Below are positions 17,801 through 25,218 of a DNA stretch of 64,000 nt, in pieces. Within the stretch, counting starts at the first letter, position 1. Each line of letters opens with the position of its first letter. The notes beneath the pieces were generated by a model, which was given only the letters and a program-made list of their open reading frames with translations, was not told the origin of the DNA and did no database searches. A program made the position numbers and the translations under genes. The DNA is taken from positions 692,144 through 756,143 of the forward strand of contig NZ_CP061288.1 of assembly GCF_018687355.1 (NCBI RefSeq). The letters run 5' to 3'. This DNA is from Polynucleobacter sp. VK25. GTDB lineage: Bacteria > Pseudomonadota > Gammaproteobacteria > Burkholderiales > Burkholderiaceae.

Positions 17801-18924
17801 TTAAACGCACAGACTTTAGGCCTGAGGCCTTGCCGTTGCACTCCTCGATGAACTTCCGCTTGATTGATGAGCATGGGCGGCAACTTGAAGTAGAGCGTAA
17901 CTTGGCTCGCTTACGTTCTGAGTATGGACAGACTGCCCGCAGTGCTTTCCAAGCAATTGCCCAAGAGACAGCCCAGGTCGAGTTAGGAGTCGAGCCACCG
18001 GTTGGGGAAAGATCCCAAGCGAATACAAAGGTCGCTGATGCCACGCGCAAAGTCGAGCAGGGCGGTTATCGCACTTGGGAGTTCGGAGAGTTACCAGAAA
18101 CCTTGGAGATTCAAAAAGGGAATAAGACCCTATTTGGTTATCCCGCATTAGTAGATCGCGTTGACTACTGTGATCTTGAGGTCTTTGATGATTTGGAAGA
18201 GGCGCGTAAACAACACGCTCTAGGATTGCGGCGCTTATTTGCTCTGAGTAATAAAGATACGATTAAGGCATTGCAAAAGCAGCTGCCTGGTATTCGTGAG
18301 TTGGGTTTGTTATTTATCAATGTAGGATCGGTAGAGGGTCTAATAGAGCAGATTCTCAATATCGCTCTTGAGCGTGCATTTATGACCGAGCCGCTTCCAG
18401 CCAATGCAGAGCAATTTGCAGAGCGTCTTCAGGCAGGTAAGCCACGGTTAGCGCTGATTGCCCAAGAGATTTCGCGTCACGCATTAAATGCGTTGCAAGC
18501 CCATGCTGATTTGCAGAAAAAAGTGGCCAGTGCAAAAGCTGCTTCACCGACTGCCTATGCTGATATTCAGACGCAAATGCAGGGGCTCATATTTCCAAAA
18601 TTTGTTGCTGATATACCGTATACCCAATTAGTACACGTACCTCGTTACTTAAAAGCAATTGCAATGCGGATCGATAAATTACGTTCTAACCCCAGTCGTG
18701 ACGCCCAACTCCAAAAGGATTGGGAATCCGTTGCCCGACCCTGGCAAAAGCTGATGCAGGGCAATAAGGGGGCCGCTTCGTATGCAATGGCCGAAGATCA
18801 AGCTTTAGTGGATTTCCGCTGGCAGTTGGAAGAGTTGAGGGTAGCTTTATATGCTCAGGAGTTGAAAACACCGACCCCGATGTCCTTAAAGCGCCTCGAA
18901 AAGGTTTTAGCAAGCTTGCGCTAA
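14830..18924 (+). CDS. hrpA: DEAH-box ATP-dependent RNA helicase HrpA
   Basis: A large 3'-5' RNA helicase, linked in E. coli to mRNA processing and rescue of collided ribosomes. The 1364-residue protein carries Walker A GETGSGKTTQ (residues 57-66), DEAH (157-160), the SAT motif (about 190), TTNVAETSLTVP and QRAGRCGR (motif VI, about 376-383), followed by the HA2/OB domains and the long DUF3418 C-terminal region typical of HrpA. The GTG start lies only 17 bases from the argA start. An ATG at 14866 (MSLPVSAS) would give 1352 residues and is equally plausible, and neither has a clear Shine-Dalgarno sequence. Confidence 0.95.
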   Translation: MQEPINQQKPKAMSLPVSASNTSRRLEIRFPEELPVSGQRQLIKDALQSHQVVIVCGETGSGKTTQLPKICLDLGRGTINGGKLIGHTQPRRIAATATAKRIAQELGSPIGQDVGYQVRFADKTSHTASIKLMTDGILLAETQRDPQLRAYDTLIIDEAHERSLNIDFLLGYLRQLLPKRPDLKLIITSATIDAQRFAEHFAINGKIAPVIEVSGRLFPVEQRYSPLEPDVKPDGKKESKTAKEIPDAVTEEIASLWREGTAGAGDVLVFLPGEREIRDCAEALRKDHVLQQRFHPEILSLFARQSVAEQERVFSPGNGRRIILTTNVAETSLTVPNIRYVIDSGLARVKRYSYRNKVEQLQIEPISQAAANQRAGRCGRVSDGICVRLYSEQDYQGRPKFTDPEILRSSLAAVLLRMSSLRLPKIQHFPFIDKPLGRAIADGVQLLDELGAIEFDESESADAKDIGKDINNSFKLTATGKQLADLPLDPRIGRMLLAAKEQNALKEVTIIASALATQDPRDRPMDQAAAADQAHLQFADERSEFLSFVKLWNWYQDALKHKSSNRQLENLCKSKFLSPRRLREWRDVHGQLHTMLGEKGWKENGIAATYEEVHLSLLTGLLGYVAKKEEDEKSQDRNSKTGGYVGARGIRPFIWPGSTIGKKAGAWILAGELQETNRMYARTIAKIEPQWVERVAAHRLIKSLSDPFWDNRQGEVMAFERGTLYGLPIYHGRRVRYEPHNPEETRELFIQQALVQEEMFGRMDTPALQRETEADAKKKYPNVFGFFWHNRRLIKEIEALEHRSRRPDVLVDDDLLFAFYNSRVPKEVRSRESLKAWLSKDKSRDKNKDENNEQDLDGQLRLEKADLMRHEAAGITVDRYPKTMLVGGAQLSLTYHFEPGSPKDGVTLVVPLTQLNQVDGRRCEWLVPGMCEEKVLLLLKSLPQKLRRHCVPLPDYAKSFLERKLEEKQFGTGDFLDSLISDIRKERGLEIKRTDFRPEALPLHSSMNFRLIDEHGRQLEVERNLARLRSEYGQTARSAFQAIAQETAQVELGVEPPVGERSQANTKVADATRKVEQGGYRTWEFGELPETLEIQKGNKTLFGYPALVDRVDYCDLEVFDDLEEARKQHALGLRRLFALSNKDTIKALQKQLPGIRELGLLFINVGSVEGLIEQILNIALERAFMTEPLPANAEQFAERLQAGKPRLALIAQEISRHALNALQAHADLQKKVASAKAASPTAYADIQTQMQGLIFPKFVADIPYTQLVHVPRYLKAIAMRIDKLRSNPSRDAQLQKDWESVARPWQKLMQGNKGAASYAMAEDQALVDFRWQLEELRVALYAQELKTPTPMSLKRLEKVLASLR

Positions 18925-18994
18925 GTCAAATCCGTACCGATATCCATTAGATTTGGAGGCCTATTAAACCCTCCCAATTGCTTACAATGGAGGT

Positions 18995-20032
18995 ATGTAT
19001 ACATTTATCAAGATTAGAGGTTTTCGCATTCTTGCGACCTCCACATTGTTGGCTCTTCTTGCGGTCAATCAAAATGCTTTTGCTCAAGCTGCCAATACCG
19101 TATCGTCAGCATCTACTGCCAATCAACCAAAGTTAGCTGTCATCCTAAACTCTGGAGAAGCTTCTGTCAGTCTGATTGATATGAATACACGTCAAGTCAT
19201 CAAAACAATTCCAGTTGGCAAAGAGCCTCACCATTTGATGTTGACTCCAGATCAAAAGACTTTACTGATTGCAAATGCAGCTGGTAACGATGTAGCCTTG
19301 ATGAATCCAACGACTGGTGAGTTGACCGGTAAGATTCCCAATATTATTGACCCCTACCAAATTGGTTACTCGCCAAACCACAAATGGTTTGTAGCAAACG
19401 GTAATCGTTTGGATCGTGTGGACATTTATGCGGCCAACGGTGCAGACTTGAAATTAGCTAAGACTGTGAAGTTGGCTAAGACACCAAGCCATATTGCTTT
19501 CACATCGGATAGCAAAATTGCATTTATTACTTTGCAAGACTCTAATGAGCTTGCCGCAATTGATTTGGAAACTCAAAATGTATTGTGGACCATGCCCACA
19601 GGAAAAGTTCCTGCTGGTTTGTGGATGACGCCTGGAGACCAATATCTCTTAGTTGGTATTACTGGCGACGACTACGTTCAGGTGATTGATTGGAAAACAC
19701 GTAAGGAAATAAAGCGTATTCCCACAGGCAAGGGCGCTCATAATTTCCGTCCTTTGGGCGATAAAAAGCACGTATTCGTGAGTAACCGTATTGGCTCCAC
19801 AATCAGCCTGCTCAATATGCAAACCCTGGAGAAGGTTGGTGATGTTACTGGACTACCGGCTGGTCCTGACGACATGGAAATTACCCCGGATGGTAAAACA
19901 CTTTGGGTCACTTTTCGCTTCTCTAAAAAGGTGGGGGTGATCGACATCCCAACTATGAAGTTGGTAACAGTCATTCCGGTTGGTAAATCTCCGCATGGTG
20001 TGTTCTTTACTCCAAGGGCTGGATGGGAGTAA
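18995..20032 (+). CDS. Exported YVTN-type beta-propeller protein
   Basis: The 345-residue protein starts with a Sec signal peptide (hydrophobic residues about 10-28, cleavage near AFAQA). The mature part consists of about seven beta-propeller blades with the repeated pattern V..I.VG..PH...TPD.K.L.VAN (for example IPVGKEPHHLMLTPDQKTLL and IPVGKSPHGVFFTPRA). Such YVTN/40-residue repeat proteins are usually periplasmic scaffolds or quinoprotein-like sensors; no catalytic site is seen. GGAGG sits only one base from the assigned ATG, so the start is slightly doubtful. It leads a run of envelope-type genes. Confidence 0.85.
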   Translation: MYTFIKIRGFRILATSTLLALLAVNQNAFAQAANTVSSASTANQPKLAVILNSGEASVSLIDMNTRQVIKTIPVGKEPHHLMLTPDQKTLLIANAAGNDVALMNPTTGELTGKIPNIIDPYQIGYSPNHKWFVANGNRLDRVDIYAANGADLKLAKTVKLAKTPSHIAFTSDSKIAFITLQDSNELAAIDLETQNVLWTMPTGKVPAGLWMTPGDQYLLVGITGDDYVQVIDWKTRKEIKRIPTGKGAHNFRPLGDKKHVFVSNRIGSTISLLNMQTLEKVGDVTGLPAGPDDMEITPDGKTLWVTFRFSKKVGVIDIPTMKLVTVIPVGKSPHGVFFTPRAGWE

Positions 20033-20040
20033 CAGTCACT

Positions 20041-20829
20041 ATGAAGCGCATCAGTCATAAGGCATTGATCCGCACTGCAGCCGCGCTTATGCTCGGCTGT
20101 TTTTCATTGGGTGCTATTGCTCAGACTCCCGAGTGCAGCAAAAAGGTTTACCTCACTTTTGATACAGGCAATATGTCTGTAGCAGAAAAGGTTGCCGAGA
20201 TTCTCAAGCGACAGAACGTAAAAGCGACTTTCTTCTTGGCAAATGAGAAAACATTCCGCGGCGACTTTTCTTTAGATGATTCTTGGAAGACTTATTGGCA
20301 AGAGCGCGTTAAAGAAGGCCATCACTTTGGCAGCCATACCTACGACCATACGTATTTCGTAAAAGACGGCCCTAAAGGTGAAGTATTTGAGAAGCCTCAA
20401 TTTGGTCCAAAAGCAGGCATGATGATTCTGTATAACGAAGCGGCGATGTGCAAAGAGATTCGCCGAGTTGATCAGCGGTTTCAGGAGCTGACTGATCACC
20501 CGCTACAAAAGATTTGGCGTGCTCCTGGTGGCAAAACTTCACCGACCTTAATCCGGATGGGCGATATGTGCGGTTATCAGCATATTGGCTGGGCTCCCGC
20601 TGGCTTCTTGGGTGATGAGCTGAACTCGGACAAGCATCCCAATAGCAGTCTGTTAGATAAGGCGAGTCGTAATATTGCCGACGGGGATATCACCATGGCT
20701 CACTTGGGTATTTGGTCTAGAAAAGACCCTTGGGCGCCTGCCGTTTTGGAGCAGCTCATTGTGAATCTAAAGGGTCGCGGGTTCTGCTTTGGCTTGCTCC
20801 CCAAAAATTCTGTAAATCCGTCAAAATAA
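20041..20829 (+). CDS. Exported polysaccharide deacetylase-like protein with altered metal site
   Basis: The protein has 262 residues from the ATG at 20041, chosen because GGGAG lies about 10 bases upstream and a good signal peptide follows (cleavage near AIAQ); a GTG at 20023 is less likely. The NodB fold motifs are LTFDTG (residues 38-43), SHTYDH (H99 and H103) and WRAPGG. The usual second Asp of TFDDG, a zinc ligand in CE4 deacetylases, is Thr here, while the catalytic-base Asp and both His remain. It may act on peptidoglycan or another envelope polysaccharide, or be a variant with changed activity. It follows the beta-propeller gene by 8 bases. Confidence 0.85.
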   Translation: MKRISHKALIRTAAALMLGCFSLGAIAQTPECSKKVYLTFDTGNMSVAEKVAEILKRQNVKATFFLANEKTFRGDFSLDDSWKTYWQERVKEGHHFGSHTYDHTYFVKDGPKGEVFEKPQFGPKAGMMILYNEAAMCKEIRRVDQRFQELTDHPLQKIWRAPGGKTSPTLIRMGDMCGYQHIGWAPAGFLGDELNSDKHPNSSLLDKASRNIADGDITMAHLGIWSRKDPWAPAVLEQLIVNLKGRGFCFGLLPKNSVNPSK

Positions 20830-20832
20830 GAC

Positions 20833-21804
20833 ATGGACTTAAGTGCATTCACCTCATTGATTTCAAACGCTTACGCAAGCGTGCAGGAATTCATTTTCTC
20901 CAATGTGGTGGGTCCGATTCTGTATCAATTGGATTTAATGGCTTGGGCCGAGGATGTATTTGATGGAGTTGATTGGTTCTTATTTGGCTGCATTCAAATT
21001 TTCTTAATTATTGTTGTATTAAGAACGTGGGAGCGCTTAGCTCCTGCGGAACAGCAAGAACGCTTTGCAAAAACGAGTAGGGCAGATGTTTTCTATACCC
21101 TGTTTCATCGCCTAGGCATTTTCCACGGACTCATCTTCATTGCCTTATCCGGATTCTTCTTTGAGATCGATTCAATCTTGCACGACTTTCGTTTCGACCG
21201 TTTAAATGTTGAGTCGTGGTGGCCTGGGGTGAGTTCAATCCCAGTAATTAGCTTCTTGATTTACTTAGTGTTGTTGGACTTTGTTGACTACCTATATCAC
21301 CGCGCCTCCCATGCATTTAATTGGTGGTGGCAGCTACACTCTTTGCATCACAGTCAAACTGTTATGACGGCATGGTCAGATAATCGCAACCACATACTCG
21401 ATGACATCATGCGCGCCACCTTTATGGCGTTCTTTGCGTTGTTGTTTGGCGTGTCTCCCGGCCAATTCATCATGTTGATAGCGCTGAGCCAATTTATTCA
21501 AAGTTGGCAGCATGCCAATATCAAAGTGCACCTTGGGTCTGCTAAATATCTGCTGATCTCTCCAATGTTTCATCGTATGCACCATGCGGTAGGCTACGGC
21601 CATGAGGCCAAGGGTAAGCCTGGAGTCTTAGGCGGCTGTAATTTTGGCATTTTGTTTCCATGGTGGGATATGGTTTTCAGAACCGCCGTATTTCCTAAAG
21701 AGGTCTATCCTACGGGGGTGAGGAATTTAACGGTATCGCACAATATCCTCACGCAGCAATGGCAAGGTCTGGTACGCGCCGTTAAGGAATTCAAGCCTAA
21801 GTAG
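20833..21804 (+). CDS. Fatty acid hydroxylase / sterol desaturase family membrane protein
   Basis: The 323-residue integral membrane di-iron oxygenase candidate has the family's three histidine boxes: HRASH (156-160), HSLHH (169-173) and HRMHH (247-251), with DNRNH (around residue 185) between. Four to five hydrophobic segments surround them. Members hydroxylate or desaturate sterols, fatty acids or carotenoids using O2. In bacteria without sterols a lipid substrate is more likely, but it cannot be read. It starts 3 bases after the deacetylase stop, so it is translationally close-coupled. Confidence 0.9.
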   Translation: MDLSAFTSLISNAYASVQEFIFSNVVGPILYQLDLMAWAEDVFDGVDWFLFGCIQIFLIIVVLRTWERLAPAEQQERFAKTSRADVFYTLFHRLGIFHGLIFIALSGFFFEIDSILHDFRFDRLNVESWWPGVSSIPVISFLIYLVLLDFVDYLYHRASHAFNWWWQLHSLHHSQTVMTAWSDNRNHILDDIMRATFMAFFALLFGVSPGQFIMLIALSQFIQSWQHANIKVHLGSAKYLLISPMFHRMHHAVGYGHEAKGKPGVLGGCNFGILFPWWDMVFRTAVFPKEVYPTGVRNLTVSHNILTQQWQGLVRAVKEFKPK

Positions 21805-21833
21805 ATTGCAGATCTGCAGGCAATAGGAGTTGT

Positions 21834-22703
21834 ATGGTCGGATTACCGCAAGTATTTAAATCATTTGGAATGGCCTTGGTTGGGACCATGCATCCTCGGA
21901 TGCTATGGCTAAGCTTAAGGCCATTTTTGATCGTGTCAGTGTTATGGGGTGTTCTGATTTGGCTGACTTGGACTCCAGCGCTTGAGACCTTAAGCACCTT
22001 TCTAACAACATCTATCTTCACTAGTTGGATACAAGAAGGCCTTGTATGGGCCGGCTTTGAAAATGCTAGGGCATGGATTGCACCGCTATTTTTTGTGATG
22101 CTGATTATTCCTTTGATCACAATCAGTTTGCTGATATTCATCGCCTTTTCAACAGTGCCTGCGATTGTAAAAATCGCCTGCAGACAATCCCCATTCCAAG
22201 AACTGGAATGTAAACGCGGTGGCGGCTTCTTTGGTAGCTTGGTTTATACCTTGTGGTCAGCGCTAATTTGTTTGGCTTTAGTCATGTTGACCTTACCCGT
22301 CTGGTGGGTCCCACCATTAGTAGCAGTATTGCCACCACTCCTCTGGGGCTGGTTAACAATGCGACTCATGTCATACGATGTCCTTGCAAAACATGCCAGC
22401 TCAGAAGAGCGGGATCTTTTACTTGAAAAATACCGCTGGCCTTTGCTCTGTATGGGCATTGCATCGGGGATGTTGGGCGCGGTGCCTACTTTCTTTTGGG
22501 CCACGTCCGCCTTGGCATTGGTTTTATTCCCGATCGTGAGCTTTATAGCGCTCTGGATTTATTCTTTGATCTTTGTGTTTGCTGCTTTATGGTTCAGCTA
22601 TTTCTTGTTAGACGCTCTCAAGCAACTGAGAGAGGACGAGTTGGACAAAGCACTTACTGTGCAATCGCGTGTTGTTGATATGGAGCTTCCGAATCAGAGT
22701 TAA
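21834..22703 (+). CDS. EI24 (CysZ-like) domain membrane protein
   Basis: The 289-residue protein has about six hydrophobic segments and begins with VFKSFGMALVGTMHPRMLWLS, the usual start of EI24-domain proteins. This domain is shared with the sulfate permease CysZ. Conserved features include FPIVSF near the C terminus and aromatic residues in the membrane segments. The start is ATG with AGGAGT 4-9 bases upstream. A sulfate-transport role is not shown, because no cys genes lie nearby. It sits 29 bases after the hydroxylase gene. Confidence 0.8.
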   Translation: MVGLPQVFKSFGMALVGTMHPRMLWLSLRPFLIVSVLWGVLIWLTWTPALETLSTFLTTSIFTSWIQEGLVWAGFENARAWIAPLFFVMLIIPLITISLLIFIAFSTVPAIVKIACRQSPFQELECKRGGGFFGSLVYTLWSALICLALVMLTLPVWWVPPLVAVLPPLLWGWLTMRLMSYDVLAKHASSEERDLLLEKYRWPLLCMGIASGMLGAVPTFFWATSALALVLFPIVSFIALWIYSLIFVFAALWFSYFLLDALKQLREDELDKALTVQSRVVDMELPNQS

Positions 22704-22707
22704 TACG

Positions 22708-23583
22708 ATGGCCAATAAAATGAATGATGAAATGAAAAAAGTTGAAATAGATGAAGTAGTAGGAGCACCAACTGCAACCAGACGCTTTGGTTTGATTGTG
22801 ATTGGTGATGAGATCTTGTCAGGTCGTCGTCAAGACAAGCACATGAGCAAGCTGATTGAGTTACTCAATGAGCGTGGACTGAGTCTGGCTTGGGCTAAAT
22901 ATGTTGCTGATGATCCTGAGCAAATTACCGCTACCTTAAAAGCCAGTTTTGTGAGTGGCGATGTGGTGTTTAGTACCGGCGGTATTGGTGCAACACCAGA
23001 TGATCACACTCGTCAATGCGCGGCACTTGCATTGGGTACTAAAACGCAATTACACCCAACAGCGCAAGAACTCATTGCCGGTCGTATTCAGTCAACGGCA
23101 GAGGGCGACCCCATTAAGGCGGATTTAAATACTCCCGAAAATCAACATCGTTTTAAGATGGGTGAGTTTCCGCTTGGCAGTGAAATCATCCCCAATCCCT
23201 ACAACCAAATTCCTGGCTTTCGAATTCAAGAGCATCACTTTGTCCCAGGTTTTCCGGTAATGGCGGCGCCGATGATGGCTTGGTGTTTGGATACTCATTA
23301 CAAGGACTTATTTCATCAAGAGAACTGGGCTGAGCAGAGTTTCATCGTGCCCAAAGGAATTGAATCGTCTTTGACTCCTCTCATGGAGCGTATTGAAGCC
23401 AGTTTTCCTGGGGTGAAGGTCTTTAGTCTCCCATCGGTAGGGGATGCCTCAAAGGGTGGCGTGTATGCCCAGCGCCATATTGAATTGGGCATCAAGGGTA
23501 ATGCCAACCTGTTAGAAAGCGCTTGGATTGCCTTAAGAGCAGGCACCCAAGAGCTGGGTTACGAAATCCACGATATCAGCTGA
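22708..23583 (+). CDS. CinA-like MoCF (molybdopterin-binding) domain protein
   Basis: This protein is about 291 residues from the ATG at 22708 (MANKMNDEM). An in-frame GTG at 22669 would overlap the preceding gene by 35 bases and is less likely. The MoaB/Mog-like fold is shown by LIVIGDEILSGRRQDKH and FSTGGIGATPDDHT, the signature of competence/damage-inducible protein CinA N-terminal domains. The C-terminal PncC nicotinamide-nucleotide amidase domain of full-length CinA is absent. In this family the MoCF domain may be an ADP-ribose pyrophosphatase; that activity is not proven here. It starts 4 bases after the EI24 gene. Confidence 0.85.
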   Translation: MANKMNDEMKKVEIDEVVGAPTATRRFGLIVIGDEILSGRRQDKHMSKLIELLNERGLSLAWAKYVADDPEQITATLKASFVSGDVVFSTGGIGATPDDHTRQCAALALGTKTQLHPTAQELIAGRIQSTAEGDPIKADLNTPENQHRFKMGEFPLGSEIIPNPYNQIPGFRIQEHHFVPGFPVMAAPMMAWCLDTHYKDLFHQENWAEQSFIVPKGIESSLTPLMERIEASFPGVKVFSLPSVGDASKGGVYAQRHIELGIKGNANLLESAWIALRAGTQELGYEIHDIS

Positions 23584-23589
23584 TCCTAA

Positions 23590-23608
23590 TTGCACTAAAA
23601 AGGTGCAA
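23590..23608. promoter_or_regulatory. NtrC-binding dyad 1 upstream of glnA
   Basis: TTGCACTAAAAAGGTGCAA is very close to the NtrC consensus (TGCACY-N5-RGTGCA). It is centred about 190 bases before the glnA start codon and 52 bases before dyad 2, about five helical turns, so both sites face the same side of the DNA. Confidence 0.75.
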
Positions 23609-23643
23609 ATAAGGGTATTTGAGCTTGGATGAGGGGTATTTGG

Positions 23644-23658
23644 GCACTTAAACAGTGC
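23644..23658. promoter_or_regulatory. NtrC-binding dyad 2 upstream of glnA
   Basis: GCACTTAAACAGTGC is a perfect GCACT-N5-AGTGC dyad of NtrC type. With dyad 1 it forms a tandem arrangement like the glnA enhancer of enteric bacteria. Confidence 0.75.
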
Positions 23659-23708
23659 AATAATGAGAGTTCCCATTTGTTTGCTTCAGTAAATTACATA
23701 CATCCATT

Positions 23709-23725
23709 AGGCATGTTTGATGCCT
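23709..23725 (+). promoter_or_regulatory. Possible sigma54-type promoter of glnA, also a palindrome
   Basis: AGGCATGTTTGATGCCT has GG and GC with the 12-base spacing of -24/-12 elements (consensus TGGCAYG-N4-TTGC). The two NtrC dyads would then lie about 84 and 136 bases upstream of the start, as expected for an enhancer. The same bases are a perfect AGGCAT/ATGCCT inverted repeat, so the match could be coincidental. The unusual NtrC encoded downstream also weakens a sigma54 reading. Confidence 0.4.
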
Positions 23726-23788
23726 GGAATAAACAAGGGTGTATGCCTTAAGTTTTGATTCCGAATTTAGTTAATAGAGGAGATTTGC

Positions 23789-25204
23789 ATGACGAAGACC
23801 GTCGCTGATGTGATGAAGTTAGTTAAAGAGAAAGAATGTACTTTCGTTGATTTCCGCTTTGTGGATACAAAGGGTAAAGAGCAGCACACGACAGTTCCTA
23901 TCTCTGCATTTGACGAAGACAAGTTTGAGAGTGGTCATGCGTTTGACGGATCCTCTATCGCCGGTTGGAAGGGTATCGAAGCATCTGACATGTTGCTCAG
24001 ACCAGATCCAACAGCTGCTTACATCGATCCGTTCTATGAAGAGCCAACTTTGGTTCTGACATGTGACGTTATCGAGCCAGCCGATGGCAAAGGTTATGAC
24101 CGTGACCCACGTTCTATCGCTAAGCGCGCTGAAGCATACTTGAAGAGCACAGGCTTGGGCGACACAGCATACTTTGGCCCAGAACCAGAATTCTTTATTT
24201 TTGATGGCGTTCGTTGGGGTGCCGACATGCAGGGTTGCTTCGTGAAGATTGATTCCGAAGAGGCTCCATGGTCTTCATCTAAAGAGATCGAAGGCGGTAA
24301 CACTGGCCACCGTCCAGGTAAAAAAGGCGGTTACTTCCCAGTTGCCCCAGTAGATACATTCCAGGATATGCGTTCTGAAATGTGTTTGATTCTCGAATCA
24401 TTGGGTATTCCAGTTGAAGTTCATCACCATGAAGTTGCTGGTCAAGGCCAAAACGAATTGGGTACTAAGTTCAGCACATTAGTACAGCGCGCTGACTGGA
24501 CTATCTGGCAGAAATATGTTGTTCAAAACGTAGCTCACGCTTACGGTAAGACAGCAACATTTATGCCTAAGCCAGTAGTTGGCGACAACGGTTCTGGTAT
24601 GCACGTTCACCAATCCATTTGGAAGAACGGCGAGAACTTGTTTGCTGGTAACGGCTATGCAGGTTTGTCAGAATTCGCATTGTTCTACATTGGCGGCATC
24701 ATCAAGCATGCCAAAGCATTGAATGCGATTACTAATCCAGGTACAAACTCATACAAGCGTTTGGTTCCAGGCTTTGAGGCTCCAGTGAAGTTGGCTTACT
24801 CAGCACGTAACCGTTCTGCTTCGATTCGTATTCCACACGTTCCAAATCCTAAGGGTCGTCGTATTGAAACTCGCTTCCCTGATCCATTGGCGAACCCATA
24901 CCTCTGCTTCTCAGCATTAATGATGGCTGGTTTAGATGGTGTTCAGAACAAGATTCATCCAGGCGAAGCTGCTGACAAGAACTTGTATGACTTGCCACCA
25001 GAAGAAGATGCAAAGATCCCAACCGTTTGCGCAAGCTTGGAAGAGGCATTGGATGCATTGAAGAAAGATCACGAGTTCTTGACTCGCGGTGGTGTATTCA
25101 CTGAGTCCATGATTGATGCATATATCAATTTGAAGATGGAAGATGTCACACGTTTCCGTATGACTACTCATCCTATCGAATTTGATATGTACTACTCCCT
25201 GTAA
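23789..25204 (+). CDS. glnA: Glutamine synthetase, type I
   Basis: It makes glutamine from glutamate, ammonia and ATP and is the main ammonia-assimilation enzyme, a dodecamer in the cytosol. The 471-residue length is that of the GSI-beta class. Visible motifs are FDGSSIAGW (residues 51-59), [29 protein letters not shown], the ATP-site [10 protein letters not shown] and the adenylylation site NLYDLPPEE (Tyr about 400), which shows likely control by GlnE. GAGGAG precedes the ATG. Two NtrC-type sites lie upstream, and ntrB and ntrC follow. Confidence 0.98.
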   Translation: MTKTVADVMKLVKEKECTFVDFRFVDTKGKEQHTTVPISAFDEDKFESGHAFDGSSIAGWKGIEASDMLLRPDPTAAYIDPFYEEPTLVLTCDVIEPADGKGYDRDPRSIAKRAEAYLKSTGLGDTAYFGPEPEFFIFDGVRWGADMQGCFVKIDSEEAPWSSSKEIEGGNTGHRPGKKGGYFPVAPVDTFQDMRSEMCLILESLGIPVEVHHHEVAGQGQNELGTKFSTLVQRADWTIWQKYVVQNVAHAYGKTATFMPKPVVGDNGSGMHVHQSIWKNGENLFAGNGYAGLSEFALFYIGGIIKHAKALNAITNPGTNSYKRLVPGFEAPVKLAYSARNRSASIRIPHVPNPKGRRIETRFPDPLANPYLCFSALMMAGLDGVQNKIHPGEAADKNLYDLPPEEDAKIPTVCASLEEALDALKKDHEFLTRGGVFTESMIDAYINLKMEDVTRFRMTTHPIEFDMYYSL

Positions 25205-25218
25205 GCGAAGGAGAGAAC

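Noticed and set aside
23640..23666. TTGGGC...TAATGA or a sigma54 promoter overlapping NtrC dyad 2
   Set aside because: The GG-to-GC spacing in this stretch is 14, not 12, and the sigma70 reading has a 15-base spacer with a poor -10. The bases are better explained as the NtrC dyad.
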